From assembly GCA_964639215.1 (NCBI GenBank), contig CAZXCV010000004.1:1-64000 (forward strand): 64,000 bases of DNA. Reading direction: 5' to 3'. Positions 17,315 through 26,745 of the stretch are shown here, piece after piece. The notes beneath the pieces were generated by a model. It searched no databases. It had not been told where the DNA came from and was given only the letters and a program-made list of their open reading frames with translations. Position 1 is the first letter of the stretch, and each line of letters starts with the position of its first letter. The translations under genes were made by a program, and so were the position numbers. This stretch comes from UBA6120 sp964639215 (GTDB lineage Bacteria > Bacillota_I > Bacilli_A > RFN20 > CAG-826).

Positions 17315-18724
17315 CTAATCGTTGTGGGGCGAGTTAGTATCGATCGGTTGCGTATCGACTTGCTTTGGTTCTGGAATGACAATATTCAATAAGACGGCAA
17401 CAAGTGTCGCTAACGCGAGTGGTGATATTTGGACATTACCAATCATCACTTTTAAGAAACTGGCATCGACGGTGTAATTTGTCGTTGCGCCAATAATATC
17501 GCTGGCGACACTGAGGGCACCGAGCCCTAAGCCAACCGCAAGGGTGACGGAAACGACAATCAAATCTTTAGTGCGACCAATATCCGCTTTATGCTCAATT
17601 AACATGCGTAACCCCGAAGCGCTGATCATCCCGAATAAAATCATCGAAGCGCCACCGATGACAGCACTTGGAATCGTGGCAATGACTGCCCCAAATAATG
17701 AGAAGATTCCAAAGAAAATCGCTAGTAATGCCGCATAAAAGACGTTACGAGGTTCAAAATTTTCAGTAATCACAAGTACAGCTGTATTTTCGCCATAGGT
17801 CGTCTGTGGTGGCCCACCAAGTGTTGAGGCAGCCATGATGGCAAGACCATCACCCGCTAATGTTTTATCAATGCCGGGATCAACGAAGAAGTCTTTTTGA
17901 CAAACGGTTGAATTTGCGCTGATATCACCAATATGTTCCATTAGTGTCACAAACGCAAGCGGCACCATCATTACGATTGCATTCCAATCGAAATGCAAAT
18001 ATTTATAAAATCCGAGCAGTGACCCAAGTGATTGAAACACGACGATATCGCTATTTTTAATCGGAGTGAAATCGACGAGGCCGATGATTAGAGCATAGAC
18101 ATAACCAAGCATGAATCCAAGTAAAATTGGTGCGGCTTTAAAAAATGATTTTGGTTTAGAAAAGGCGCTGATTAAGATGATTGCAATTAGGGTGATTAAA
18201 GCCGTGGTCCACTCTTTCCAAGCAACTGAAGAGGCACCTGCTAAGGCATAATTGGCGACGATGTTATTCCATAAAATACTTGGAACGAGCAACATCCCCA
18301 AAATGATAATGACTGGTCCAACGACGCGCGGTGGGAAAATGCTACGGACTTTTTCCACGCCAATGAGACGGACGATAATTGAAAAGAGCAAATATACTAA
18401 ACCAGTACAAAACACTGCGATGACAAGACCACCCATCGCTTGTTGCCAAGCGATTGACCCGATTGGTTTATCGTGACCGACAATCGCCATCATCGCGGGA
18501 AGATAAGCAAATGATGAGCCAAGAAATACTGGAACCTTCTTCTTAGTGACAAAATAAAAAATCACCGTTCCGATCCCAGCCGTAATCAGGGTAATTGGGA
18601 TGCTAAGATTGGCAAGTAACGGAACGACGACAGTCGCGCCAAGCATCGCAAACATGTGTTGGAAACTTAAAACTGACGTTTTTAAGAGCCCGCTTCGTCT
18701 TGTTAATTTAACATTTTTTTTCAT
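17315..18724 (-). CDS. Uracil/xanthine permease (NCS2 family)
   Basis: Proton-coupled nucleobase uptake protein, with about 14 hydrophobic segments over ~469 aa. Family features include SFQHMFAMLGATVVVPLL near the N-terminus, FLGSSFAYLPAMM, and the central substrate-site region VTLMEHIGDISANS, as in UraA. It resembles the uracil branch most, but uracil cannot be separated from xanthine with certainty. The start is ATG 18724 with the SD AAGGAAG. It follows the polysaccharide cluster by 27 nt and may be on the same transcript. Confidence 0.9.
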   Translation of the reverse strand: MKKNVKLTRRSGLLKTSVLSFQHMFAMLGATVVVPLLANLSIPITLITAGIGTVIFYFVTKKKVPVFLGSSFAYLPAMMAIVGHDKPIGSIAWQQAMGGLVIAVFCTGLVYLLFSIIVRLIGVEKVRSIFPPRVVGPVIIILGMLLVPSILWNNIVANYALAGASSVAWKEWTTALITLIAIILISAFSKPKSFFKAAPILLGFMLGYVYALIIGLVDFTPIKNSDIVVFQSLGSLLGFYKYLHFDWNAIVMMVPLAFVTLMEHIGDISANSTVCQKDFFVDPGIDKTLAGDGLAIMAASTLGGPPQTTYGENTAVLVITENFEPRNVFYAALLAIFFGIFSLFGAVIATIPSAVIGGASMILFGMISASGLRMLIEHKADIGRTKDLIVVSVTLAVGLGLGALSVASDIIGATTNYTVDASFLKVMIGNVQISPLALATLVAVLLNIVIPEPKQVDTQPIDTNSPHND

Positions 18725-18751
18725 ATAACTTCCTTCATCTTTCAATCATCG

Positions 18752-19954
18752 TTATTTACACATCGCTTCATATAGCTCGATGTATCGCGCATAGTTAATA
18801 TTTTTATCGAATTCCATCTTTGCTTTATTAAGACAATGCGCTCGATAATATTGTTTGCCTTGTGCCTTAATACTTCGTATTGCATTTAATAGATTAGGCT
18901 CATCCCCTTGAGAGACAACAATACCTGTCTGTTCATCAACCGATTCAGGACTGCCGCCTGTGTTAAACGTAATCACTGGTGTCCCGCAACTCATCGCTTC
19001 TAAATTTGTGGTCGGATAGTTATCTTCAAGCGTTGGATTGACAAATACATCAGAGGCGGTATAAAGCGCTGCTAATTCTTCGATAGAATTTGTACGTGTA
19101 ATTCCAATAATATTTTTAGGTAATTTGCTCTTTTGTTCTTGTGATAAGCCCACTAAAACAATGACCTCATCATGATTTAGCTTTGCACTTAACCTCATGA
19201 AATATTCAAGCCCTTTGCGAGGTTCCCAAATTGAGGCGACACCTAAGATGACGAATTTATCAGTGAGTTGATATTGCGCTTTGACATTACTGTCTGTTGG
19301 TTTAAAAGTCCCTAAATCAATGCCATTATGAATGACAATGATTTTTTGCTCTTTTAAGTAAGATTGGGCGACTTCAGTAGCTAACCATTTTGAAGGTGTG
19401 ACTAACTTGAGCTCGTCGACACGATTGAAAAGTTGTTTTTTATGATCATATGCTTCATATGAACGATCAAAAATGAGACTCGTCGGATAATTACGTAAAC
19501 CTGGGCAATGCTCACAATGGGTTTTCCATTTATCACACTTGATGTAATCATAAAACGCACAGTGACCGGTGAAGCTCCAACAATCGTGCAATGTCCAGAT
19601 TACTTTAGTTTTACGACGAGCAAGATAGTTAAATAATATTTCAACGTTTAAGTAGTGACCATGAACGTTATGAAGATGAATCAAATCGGGTTTGAATTGT
19701 TCAATTGCCGAAATGAATTTGCGTGTCACACGCTTTGAGTAAAATGCATGTTTTCCTAATAACCTTGTCTTAATGATGTGTGTCTTGACATTTAACTGCG
19801 AGCCGATTTTCGTTGCTAAAGGATAATTTGACATTTGATCGCCATATAAAATAATATTTTCAATACCACGAGCACTCATTGTTTTACTGAGGTCAACGAC
19901 AATACGTCCGGTGCTACCAATACCGGCGACCGAATTGATTTGTAGTACCCGCAT
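18752..19954 (-). CDS. GT4-family glycosyltransferase (GT-B fold)
   Basis: Predicted to add a sugar during surface polysaccharide synthesis. The N-terminal acceptor domain begins MRVLQINSVAGIGSTGR; the cysteine-rich stretch FTGHCAFYDYIKCDKWKTHC is typical of one capsule-type GT4 subgroup. The donor-binding domain has IHNGIDLGTFKP, LGVASIWEPRKGLEYF and the E-x7-E motif PTLEDNYPTTNLEAMSCGTP (~residues 322-341). 400 aa, SD AAAGGAGG. Last gene of the polysaccharide cluster. Sugar specificity unknown. Confidence 0.9.
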   Translation of the reverse strand: MRVLQINSVAGIGSTGRIVVDLSKTMSARGIENIILYGDQMSNYPLATKIGSQLNVKTHIIKTRLLGKHAFYSKRVTRKFISAIEQFKPDLIHLHNVHGHYLNVEILFNYLARRKTKVIWTLHDCWSFTGHCAFYDYIKCDKWKTHCEHCPGLRNYPTSLIFDRSYEAYDHKKQLFNRVDELKLVTPSKWLATEVAQSYLKEQKIIVIHNGIDLGTFKPTDSNVKAQYQLTDKFVILGVASIWEPRKGLEYFMRLSAKLNHDEVIVLVGLSQEQKSKLPKNIIGITRTNSIEELAALYTASDVFVNPTLEDNYPTTNLEAMSCGTPVITFNTGGSPESVDEQTGIVVSQGDEPNLLNAIRSIKAQGKQYYRAHCLNKAKMEFDKNINYARYIELYEAMCK

Positions 19955-19996
19955 GCGCGTCCTCCTTTAAAATGTATGGCAAGGGATAAAGAGCAA

Positions 19997-21232
19997 CTAA
20001 AATCCAAAGAAACGATACGGATAAACGGCCAGAATCGAGTTTTGGAATGTATAAAGAAAATAGAATGCCCCTAAGGCTAGTATCGCGCTATTAAGGATGA
20101 TTTTTGGTTTATGTTTGATTAGCGCACCATTAAGTATCTCTGGAATGATGAGCGGTATAAACGTGATGAAATAATAATTCATCCGCATCGCGATGAATGA
20201 AACACTCGAGAAGAGTTGAATCGCGACGCTTATAATCAAAATGTTACGATAAAGACGATGATGACGATGTGATTTATCTACTAAAAATTCAAATAGAACA
20301 AACGTGATTACTAAGAAAAATAGATAGGTATATGCTCCGGTATATTCGATTGTATAGTTTCCATATCGAGAAAGAATCTCGATGGCTAATGTCAATAACT
20401 CCACTCGTAGCAAGAACACGTATAAAAAGATGATAGAGACGGTAAAAAAACCGGGTAACTTAATTTTGCTTAACGGTAAAACCGCAATGAAGACGAGCGC
20501 GCTTAAATGGAAGGTGGCCGCTAGCGCCACAAATAAGATATAAAACAAATATCGTTTTTTTATTAAAAATAGGAACGCAAAAATAATGAGGGCCATCGCG
20601 ATTGATTGTCGTAAAGCTGAGAACAAAATTAAGTAATTGCCAACTGAAAAGAAAAGAAAAATTGATAAAAGAAAATTCGAACTTTCTTTTGCGTATAAAT
20701 AGACAAATGGAATTAACGTGATAAATGAAATCACAATTACAAAAAAACGAGGGTTAATTGAAATAAGTGAGAGTGTTTTTGTAAATATTACGTAACCCAT
20801 TTCTTTTGAAAATAAGATTGCCCAAGTTGTGAGAATGGTACATCTTGAATNNNNNNNNNNTAAATATACAAATGGAATTAATGTGATGAATGAAATCACA
20901 AATACGAAATAGTTGGGATTAATCGATATCAAAGAAATAACCTTCATTAAAAAGACATATCCCATGTCTTTGGAAAAATGGGATTGCCCAAGCGCTGAAA
21001 ATGGGACATCATGAATTTCTTGAAATTGATATAAGTAACCAGCAAGTCCTCGTTCGAATGGGAGCGCTGCGTTTAAATCAATCCCGATTTCAAAGCCACG
21101 GAATGCTAATAGTGAAAAAAGCACAATTGTCGCAATGATAACGACAAATAGTTTCTTATTGCCACGAATAAAAAATTCGGCAACAAGGGCACCACAAAGA
21201 ATGATCGCGATCGCTAAAAGATAGACAAGCAT
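19997..21232 (-). CDS. EpsG-like polysaccharide polymerase/membrane protein, interrupted by an assembly gap
   Basis: Polytopic membrane protein of the EpsG type, in the position where a Wzy-like polymerase is expected. The N-terminal part begins MLVYLLAIAIIL and contains GFEIGIDLNAALPFERG; the C-terminal part has about seven hydrophobic segments. A 10-N gap at 20851-20860 breaks it. The stretch before the gap, ending SFITLIPFVYL, is repeated with changes after the gap (SFITLIPFVYLYAKES). The second copy also lacks one base in an A/T run (20809-20812), putting its first codons out of frame. The single translation through the gap is therefore not trustworthy. Confidence 0.65.
   Translation of the reverse strand: MLVYLLAIAIILCGALVAEFFIRGNKKLFVVIIATIVLFSLLAFRGFEIGIDLNAALPFERGLAGYLYQFQEIHDVPFSALGQSHFSKDMGYVFLMKVISLISINPNYFVFVISFITLIPFVYLXXXXSRCTILTTWAILFSKEMGYVIFTKTLSLISINPRFFVIVISFITLIPFVYLYAKESSNFLLSIFLFFSVGNYLILFSALRQSIAMALIIFAFLFLIKKRYLFYILFVALAATFHLSALVFIAVLPLSKIKLPGFFTVSIIFLYVFLLRVELLTLAIEILSRYGNYTIEYTGAYTYLFFLVITFVLFEFLVDKSHRHHRLYRNILIISVAIQLFSSVSFIAMRMNYYFITFIPLIIPEILNGALIKHKPKIILNSAILALGAFYFLYTFQNSILAVYPYRFFGF
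20851..20860. other. Scaffold gap (10 N) flanked by diverged copies of one segment
   Basis: Ten Ns join two contigs. The 155 bp on the left (20696-20850) and the 156 bp on the right (20861-21016) align end to end, roughly 70-75% identical by eye, and encode the same protein segment. That is the pattern of contig ends that overlap in reality but carry different alleles. Confidence 0.95.
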
Positions 21233-21295
21233 GCATTACTACCATCACGATTAATTAATTTGTGGATATTCATCATCTGGAGAGTACCATCAAAA

Positions 21296-22555
21296 TTATG
21301 CTGTCTTCTTAGTAAAATCGATTAAGCGATCATTACCACTGAGTAGCACGAATACTTGACCATGTTCACGGCCTTTGGCAATTGCTACTTCGATATGTTT
21401 AATTTTTGAGATGCGTTTAGTTGCTTTAATAATCGTCACATCGAGATGTGGTGCGAGCAGTGCATATACTAAGTTCTCATTAGTAGGCGGTAGTCTTAGC
21501 AACACATAGTTAAAGTTATACTTCGCCTTGGCAACAACATCGTTAATCACGTTTTTATTGAGCAACTCTAAATCGACTTTTGATAATTTCGGTTGATAAA
21601 GTGTAAGATTATGCTCTTCATCTTTGCTCGAGATGTCCTCAAGACTAGCAATAACTTGTGGTGGTGCTGAAAAGAGTGTTGTTGTAAATTTATTATTTTG
21701 TGCGTCTAAATCAACGACAAGCGTACTTAATCCACTTGATGCATAAAATTCCGCTAGTTGTACGAGGAGTCGATCATTGCTTGATTTCCGACTGATTGGG
21801 GTGAAACCGATGACATTAATTGCCTTGTTGAGGAAACTGATTTCTATCTCCCCATGAATTCGCGTAACTAAATCAGATTTTGACCGATCACGCCCCATTG
21901 ATTCTGGAATGTAATAATTTGGAACATCGAGACGGCTGATATCCGACCCAAATATAATTTTATTGTTCAACAAGGCATAGAATACGAGTCCAAACACCAC
22001 GAGTGTTAAGACACCACCTGTGCCGATTGCTAACATTTCTAATCGTGAAATTCCGACGGGATTTGTCACAGCAGCGTACTCACCCACGCGTAAGACATTT
22101 GCCGCTAATATCGCATAATCCGTTGACTTAGTGACAGAAGCATCCATCACGGCATTTAGCACCTCATCGGTTAGGATTGGATCGGGACTTGTGTAAGTGA
22201 CACGAATGTGTGTCGATGCGGTTGTCACGGTCACCCGGACCCCAGATTTAATCCTCGATGCGGTTAAAGCTTCACCATTAAGTAATGTGATATCAGCATT
22301 TGCTAAACGTTGTAGCGCTAACTGGGCTACTTCTTGTGATTGCGCTAGATCATAGACTGCCGTCGTCACTTCGAGTTGGGGGCTGACACTAACAATTAAA
22401 ACACCATTTGCCTCATATTGAGGTTCATAAAATAGGTAGCTATAAGCAAAAGAACCAACTAGGCCGAGCAATGTGAACAATAAGACAATCACGTAATTAT
22501 TGATAATAAATTTAATAAGATCAGTAACTTTCAGTTCTTTTGAATTATCTTTCAT
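21296..22555 (-). CDS. Wzz/YveK-type chain-length regulator fused to a degenerate BY-kinase-like domain
   Basis: Membrane protein thought to control polysaccharide chain length. TM1 (~residues 20-42), an extracytoplasmic Wzz domain and TM2 (~172-197) are followed by a cytoplasmic domain of about 200 aa that looks like a bacterial tyrosine kinase. The Walker A' segment STLVVDLDAQN is recognisable. The P-loop position reads GFTPISRKSSNDR with no GKS/T, and there is no C-terminal tyrosine cluster. The kinase part is probably inactive or structural. SD AAAGGGG precedes ATG 22555. Confidence 0.75.
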   Translation of the reverse strand: MKDNSKELKVTDLIKFIINNYVIVLLFTLLGLVGSFAYSYLFYEPQYEANGVLIVSVSPQLEVTTAVYDLAQSQEVAQLALQRLANADITLLNGEALTASRIKSGVRVTVTTASTHIRVTYTSPDPILTDEVLNAVMDASVTKSTDYAILAANVLRVGEYAAVTNPVGISRLEMLAIGTGGVLTLVVFGLVFYALLNNKIIFGSDISRLDVPNYYIPESMGRDRSKSDLVTRIHGEIEISFLNKAINVIGFTPISRKSSNDRLLVQLAEFYASSGLSTLVVDLDAQNNKFTTTLFSAPPQVIASLEDISSKDEEHNLTLYQPKLSKVDLELLNKNVINDVVAKAKYNFNYVLLRLPPTNENLVYALLAPHLDVTIIKATKRISKIKHIEVAIAKGREHGQVFVLLSGNDRLIDFTKKTA

Positions 22556-22594
22556 AAATCCCCTTTGCTCATCTTCGTTTAAAACGAACGGTTA

Positions 22595-23554
22595 TTAGTG
22601 GCGATAGAAGTTTGATTTGACACGTCGATAACTCGACTTAAGAATGTAATATGACGATGCATAAGCGCGATAGAAAAATAATCGAATCGTTACTGGTAAA
22701 CTTATTTTCTTTTTATCATCAAACATCGTCATCATTTCATGGGCTAACTCACGCTGATTGTTTTTCAAGAGATATTTGAAATAATTAGTCACAATCGCGA
22801 TGTCATTCACAAGTGGTGAATCAATTAGTGAATTACCTAATAGTTTAAACGATTTTGATTGTTCCTTAAAGAAACTATTTTTAATTTTAACCGTCATTTG
22901 TTGATCGTGAATGCGCATTTTAACCAATTTGTTAGGCAGGCAATAAAAATCGAAGTTCACTAGACATATCCGCAACCACATATCAAGATCTTGCATGTAG
23001 TGATAATCTTCGTTAAAGTCACCAACTAACTCAAAGACGGCTTTTGGGATTAACAAGGCACATCCATTGAGGTTTTGTCCTTTGAAAAGTTCAATCAGCA
23101 TGTGTTTAGCATCGACACGTTTAGAAAAATCGAACTTCTTTTTAGGAATTTTGATTTTATTACCGAATTTATCAATCTCATCGTTATCAGAACAGATAAT
23201 CGTGTTCATCGATTGTTGCTCGCTTAAGGTCGTGACTTCGATTTGAATTTTTTCGGGTTCATACAAATCATCATGACTGAGCCAAGAAAAATACGTGCCA
23301 TTCATTTTGGAGATGCCGAAGTTTAAAGCTGAAGATACACCACCATTCGGTTTGGCAAAATAGCGAATCTTATCGCCATAAGAGCAAGCGACTTCATGCG
23401 TGGCACCACCATCATCAGAACCGTCGTTAATCACTATAATTTCTATATTTGAATAAGTTTGGGCAAGCGCGCTATCGATGGCGTCGTTTAAATAATTAGC
23501 GCCGTTATAAACGGGAATAATAATTGATACTAATGGATTAAACACATTTTTCAT
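22595..23554 (-). CDS. GT2-family glycosyltransferase
   Basis: GT-A fold sugar transferase of the surface polysaccharide cluster. Motifs are SIIIPVYNGANYL, VINDGSDDG and the metal site LSHDD (~residues 93-97), with the acceptor-side MQDLDMWLRI. 319 aa, no membrane segment, with a basic C-terminus that may hold it at the membrane. Donor and acceptor cannot be predicted. Confidence 0.9.
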   Translation of the reverse strand: MKNVFNPLVSIIIPVYNGANYLNDAIDSALAQTYSNIEIIVINDGSDDGGATHEVACSYGDKIRYFAKPNGGVSSALNFGISKMNGTYFSWLSHDDLYEPEKIQIEVTTLSEQQSMNTIICSDNDEIDKFGNKIKIPKKKFDFSKRVDAKHMLIELFKGQNLNGCALLIPKAVFELVGDFNEDYHYMQDLDMWLRICLVNFDFYCLPNKLVKMRIHDQQMTVKIKNSFFKEQSKSFKLLGNSLIDSPLVNDIAIVTNYFKYLLKNNQRELAHEMMTMFDDKKKISLPVTIRLFFYRAYASSYYILKSSYRRVKSNFYRH

Positions 23555-23559
23555 CTTTG

Positions 23560-24648
23560 CTATCTCAATGGAAAATAGAGCGTCGTAATTTCTTTAAGAA
23601 TGGTATCGAGTCCAAATCTCGGTAAATAGTCTTCATTATATTTTGCAAATTTCTCGCCAAATTGTGGGTTTTCAATTAGTTCTTTAATCTTCATTGAAAA
23701 ATCACTGACAGTAAATCCAGTGAGTAAGCCATTTTCATAATCCTTGATTAGAGCGACACTCCCTCGTGATCTCGTGGCAACGACAGGTCGTTTCATTGCC
23801 ATAGCTTCAATTACATTTAATCCGAGACCTTCACGGATTGAGGTTGAGATGAAAATATCGCATCGATCAAGTAATTCGGGTATATCGGTTCGATAACCTA
23901 GAAGGTTAACGTGTTGTTCAAGCTTAAGCTTTTTGATTAATTGTTGGTATGATTGAAAGTTTTGACCCGCTCCTACGATGTCATATTGAAGATTGAAGCC
24001 TTGGTTGGCTAAATCAAAAACAGCCTTGATTGCTAAAACTTGATTCTTGTGATTGCGAAGTTCACCAACTGATAAAAGTTTGATTGGTTCGCCAAATTGT
24101 GATTTGAGTGTCCCGATAAATTTATCGAGTTTGACACCGACACCATTAATTTTGGCAACACGATTTGGACATATTTTTCTAGCATTTTCATAGTCTTCGT
24201 CATTGATGGTTACAAGTAAGTCTGTCTGCTTAGCCATTAATTTCTCTAATGGATAATAAACGAAGCGATTAATAATCGGCGCATCTTTATAAAAATGGAA
24301 ACCATGAGCAATGTAATAAATTTTTAACCCATTTTTTCGAAATTTCTTGGCTGCTAACCGCGTGATAAAAGCGGCAATCGGTGTATTTAACTGCAATAAA
24401 TCGTAGTTATTTTTTTTTAGTAAACGCTTAATTTGGCCGATTGCTTGGATGTTTTTGAATGAAAATGGATTCTTTGAAAAAGTGATGTGGTGGTGATTGG
24501 TAATATCTTCGTTAATATAATCGCCAGATGTAGCGATATCAACTTGAAAGTCGTGTTGTTTAAAAAGTTTAATGAACGGAAGATGGAAATGTTGAATGTG
24601 GGTGTCTTCAGTGGCAATGATTAAAACTTTTTTCACATTAATCCCCAT
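23560..24648 (-). CDS. GT4-family glycosyltransferase, EpsD/capsule-type
   Basis: First gene of the polysaccharide cluster. GT-B fold: the N-terminal domain has VLIIATEDTHIQHFHLPF, LLQLNTPIAAFITR and YIAHGFHFYKDAP, as in EpsD/CapM-type transferases. The donor domain has SVGELRNHKNQ and the E-x7-E motif REGLGLNVIEAMAMKRP. 362 aa if ATG 24648 is used; GTG 24636 (VKKVLIIA) is an alternative because GGGG lies just before it and the ATG has only a weak SD. AT-rich and near the tRNA-Arg 3' end. Confidence 0.88.
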   Translation of the reverse strand: MGINVKKVLIIATEDTHIQHFHLPFIKLFKQHDFQVDIATSGDYINEDITNHHHITFSKNPFSFKNIQAIGQIKRLLKKNNYDLLQLNTPIAAFITRLAAKKFRKNGLKIYYIAHGFHFYKDAPIINRFVYYPLEKLMAKQTDLLVTINDEDYENARKICPNRVAKINGVGVKLDKFIGTLKSQFGEPIKLLSVGELRNHKNQVLAIKAVFDLANQGFNLQYDIVGAGQNFQSYQQLIKKLKLEQHVNLLGYRTDIPELLDRCDIFISTSIREGLGLNVIEAMAMKRPVVATRSRGSVALIKDYENGLLTGFTVSDFSMKIKELIENPQFGEKFAKYNEDYLPRFGLDTILKEITTLYFPLR

Positions 24649-24816
24649 TTTCTTACATAATTATTAATCATTAGATGTCATATCCTGTTAAGTTATATTA
24701 TATTATCACAAATTTATTTATCAGTTTCTAATTCACTTTAATATCCACCTAAGTTTCTTTCTTAATTCACAAATTATCACGAGGATATCTCAGACAAGTC
24801 ATCATCTAATCAATTT
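24649..24816. other. AT-rich intergenic stretch upstream of the polysaccharide cluster
   Basis: No gene seen. It should hold the cluster promoter; one candidate on the minus strand is an extended -10 TGTGATAAT about 60 nt before the first start, with a weak -35 (TTAGAA). No riboswitch or long repeat was recognised. Confidence 0.5.
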
Positions 24817-24854
24817 TAAAAAAACAAAAAGGGTAGATCTAATCGATTTACCCT
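24817..24854 (-). terminator. Intrinsic terminator after tRNA-Arg
   Basis: Minus strand: hairpin AGGGTA...TACCCT with an internal ATC/GAT pairing, followed by TTTTTGTTTTTTT. It lies about 12 nt after the tRNA CCA end. Confidence 0.85.
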
Positions 24855-24864
24855 AAATATTTGA

Positions 24865-24941
24865 TGGCGTCCCCAAAGCGACTCGAACGCTTGACCTACG
24901 GCTTAGAAGGCCGTTGCTCTATCCAACTGAGCTATGGGGAC
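24865..24941 (-). tRNA. tRNA-Arg (anticodon TCT), CCA encoded
   Basis: Full cloverleaf on the minus strand: acceptor GTCCCCA pairs with TGGGGAC, D arm GCTCAGTTGGATAGAGC, anticodon arm CGGCCTTCTAAGCCG with loop TTCTAAG, and T arm with GTTCGAGTC. The discriminator is G followed by an encoded CCA. It decodes AGA (and AGG by wobble). Confidence 0.97.
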
Positions 24942-24952
24942 AAGGCGCTATC

Positions 24953-24961
24953 AATATAGCA
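24953..24961 (-). promoter_or_regulatory. Extended -10 promoter of tRNA-Arg
   Basis: Minus strand TGCTATATT: a TATATT -10 (24953-24958) preceded by TG. Transcription would begin a few bases before the tRNA 5' end. The -35 is poor, as expected for extended -10 promoters. Confidence 0.6.
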
Positions 24962-24975
24962 TAACTTTGACTAAT

Positions 24976-26742
24976 TTAACTAGGCGTCTTTGTATCTAAT
25001 AACTTCTGATAAAGCGCTCTAGCAACAACGGGTGGTAATATTTGTTCCAGTTGCGTTAAACTCGCCTGCCGTAATTCATCAAGCGATTTATACGTTTGAT
25101 GTATCAATTGTTGACGTTTAACGCCTAAAAAAGGAATATCATCGAGGAGCGAGCGAACTGTCTTCTTGCGTTCTAAGGCGCGGTGAAAACTAATCGCATA
25201 GCGATGGACTTCATCTTGCATTCTGACGAGAAGGAAAAACAGTGGAGGATTACTAACAAGATCAATTGTGTGACCAAGTTCATCAACAAGACCGCGTGTT
25301 TGATGTTTGTCATTCTTATAGAGACCAAAGACAGGAATATTGACACTTAGCTTGTTTAAACTTGTCTTCGCAGCTTTAACTTGTTCAAGCCCTCCATCGA
25401 CGAGAACTAAATCGGGCAGTTGGGCTTGCTCTTGTTTTAAGCGACTATAGCGCCGATAGATAATTTCTTGCATCGAGGCCAGATCGTTATTCGCTTCCGC
25501 TTGTTCAATATGAAACTTCCGGTACATGTTTTTGACTGGTTCTCCATTGACGAAAACGACTAAAGCACCGACTGGTGAACTGCCTTGTAGATGTGAATTA
25601 TCAAATAATTCGATGCGAAGTGGTGTCTCAATTCCTAATGTTGTTCCTAGTGTTTCTAAAAGTAACGCTTTGTTATCATCAAGCCGCGCGGTCATGAAGT
25701 GATCATCAAGTCCTTGGACCGCATTTTTAAGAGCCATCGTCGCTAAATCAAACATCGGACCTCGTGCTGGTGTTCTTGTTTTGATTTCTAACGTTTCCTT
25801 AATTCTTTTCGCAAGGTCTTGTTGCGTAATGACAATTTCTTGTGGTGGCATCTTCTCATGGTAATATTGGGCAATTGCTTCGATTAACTGCTCGTCAAGC
25901 TCATCAAATCGTTCGAGTATGAATAAACGTTTACCAAGCATTAATCCTTTTCGTATTACCAAGATTGCTAAAGATAAATAACCCTCACGTTCATAAAAGC
26001 CGATGATATCCCGATCAGTCTTATCTTTTATTTCAACGTTTTGGGGACTTAACGTCGCCTTGATATCAACAATGATTTGCTTATATTCTTGTGCTAATTC
26101 AAAATTTAAGAGTTCACTCGCTTCAAGCATTTTTCGTTGATAGTTTTTGATTACTTCATCAACTTTGCCACTTAAAAACGACTGGATATCTGCTGAAAGC
26201 TTATCATAAGTCGCTTCGGTGATTAGATTAATACATGGGGCAAGACATTGTTCTAAATGAAAATAGAGACAAGCAGTTTTTGGCATCACATTACATTTTC
26301 GTAAAGGAAACACTTTATTAAGCAAGTCCATCGTGTGATAGGCGCTTCGCGAATTAGGATATGGTCCGAAGTATAGATAGCGTCGATCAGTATTTCGCCT
26401 GGCGATTTTTAAATGGGGATCAGGACCCTTCCTCAAGGCGATATAAGGGTAATGACCTCCTTCTTTGAGGATGACGTTATAGCGTGGATAATGTTCATGA
26501 ATTAAATTCATCTCTAAAATCAGCGCTTCTTTTTCACTCGTCGTAATGATTGTTTCAAATGATGCGATTGCTTGCACCATCGCTGACACTTTGCCGCTTT
26601 GTGGACGCGTAAAATATTGCGCGACGCGCTTTGATAAGTTTTTAGCCTTCCCAACATAAATAATCTTACCCTTGCCATTTTTCATTAAATAGACGCCAGG
26701 TAATGTCGGTAGATTGGCGATTAAAGGTTTATAATCGAGCAT
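24976..26742 (-). CDS. uvrC: UvrABC excinuclease subunit C
   Basis: Nuclease that makes both incisions in nucleotide excision repair. The N-terminal GIY-YIG domain (PGVYLMKN, KIIYVGKAKNLSKRV) is followed by a cysteine-containing linker (CNVMPKTACLYFHLEQCLAPC), a UVR motif (~residues 200-235), the RNase H-like endonuclease domain (ELFDNSHLQGSSPVGALVVF, DLVLVDGG) and C-terminal helix-hairpin-helix motifs. 588 aa. The start is 3 nt after the mutS2 stop with no visible SD, so it is probably translated by reinitiation. Confidence 0.98.
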   Translation of the reverse strand: MLDYKPLIANLPTLPGVYLMKNGKGKIIYVGKAKNLSKRVAQYFTRPQSGKVSAMVQAIASFETIITTSEKEALILEMNLIHEHYPRYNVILKEGGHYPYIALRKGPDPHLKIARRNTDRRYLYFGPYPNSRSAYHTMDLLNKVFPLRKCNVMPKTACLYFHLEQCLAPCINLITEATYDKLSADIQSFLSGKVDEVIKNYQRKMLEASELLNFELAQEYKQIIVDIKATLSPQNVEIKDKTDRDIIGFYEREGYLSLAILVIRKGLMLGKRLFILERFDELDEQLIEAIAQYYHEKMPPQEIVITQQDLAKRIKETLEIKTRTPARGPMFDLATMALKNAVQGLDDHFMTARLDDNKALLLETLGTTLGIETPLRIELFDNSHLQGSSPVGALVVFVNGEPVKNMYRKFHIEQAEANNDLASMQEIIYRRYSRLKQEQAQLPDLVLVDGGLEQVKAAKTSLNKLSVNIPVFGLYKNDKHQTRGLVDELGHTIDLVSNPPLFFLLVRMQDEVHRYAISFHRALERKKTVRSLLDDIPFLGVKRQQLIHQTYKSLDELRQASLTQLEQILPPVVARALYQKLLDTKTPS

Positions 26743-26745
26743 ATT

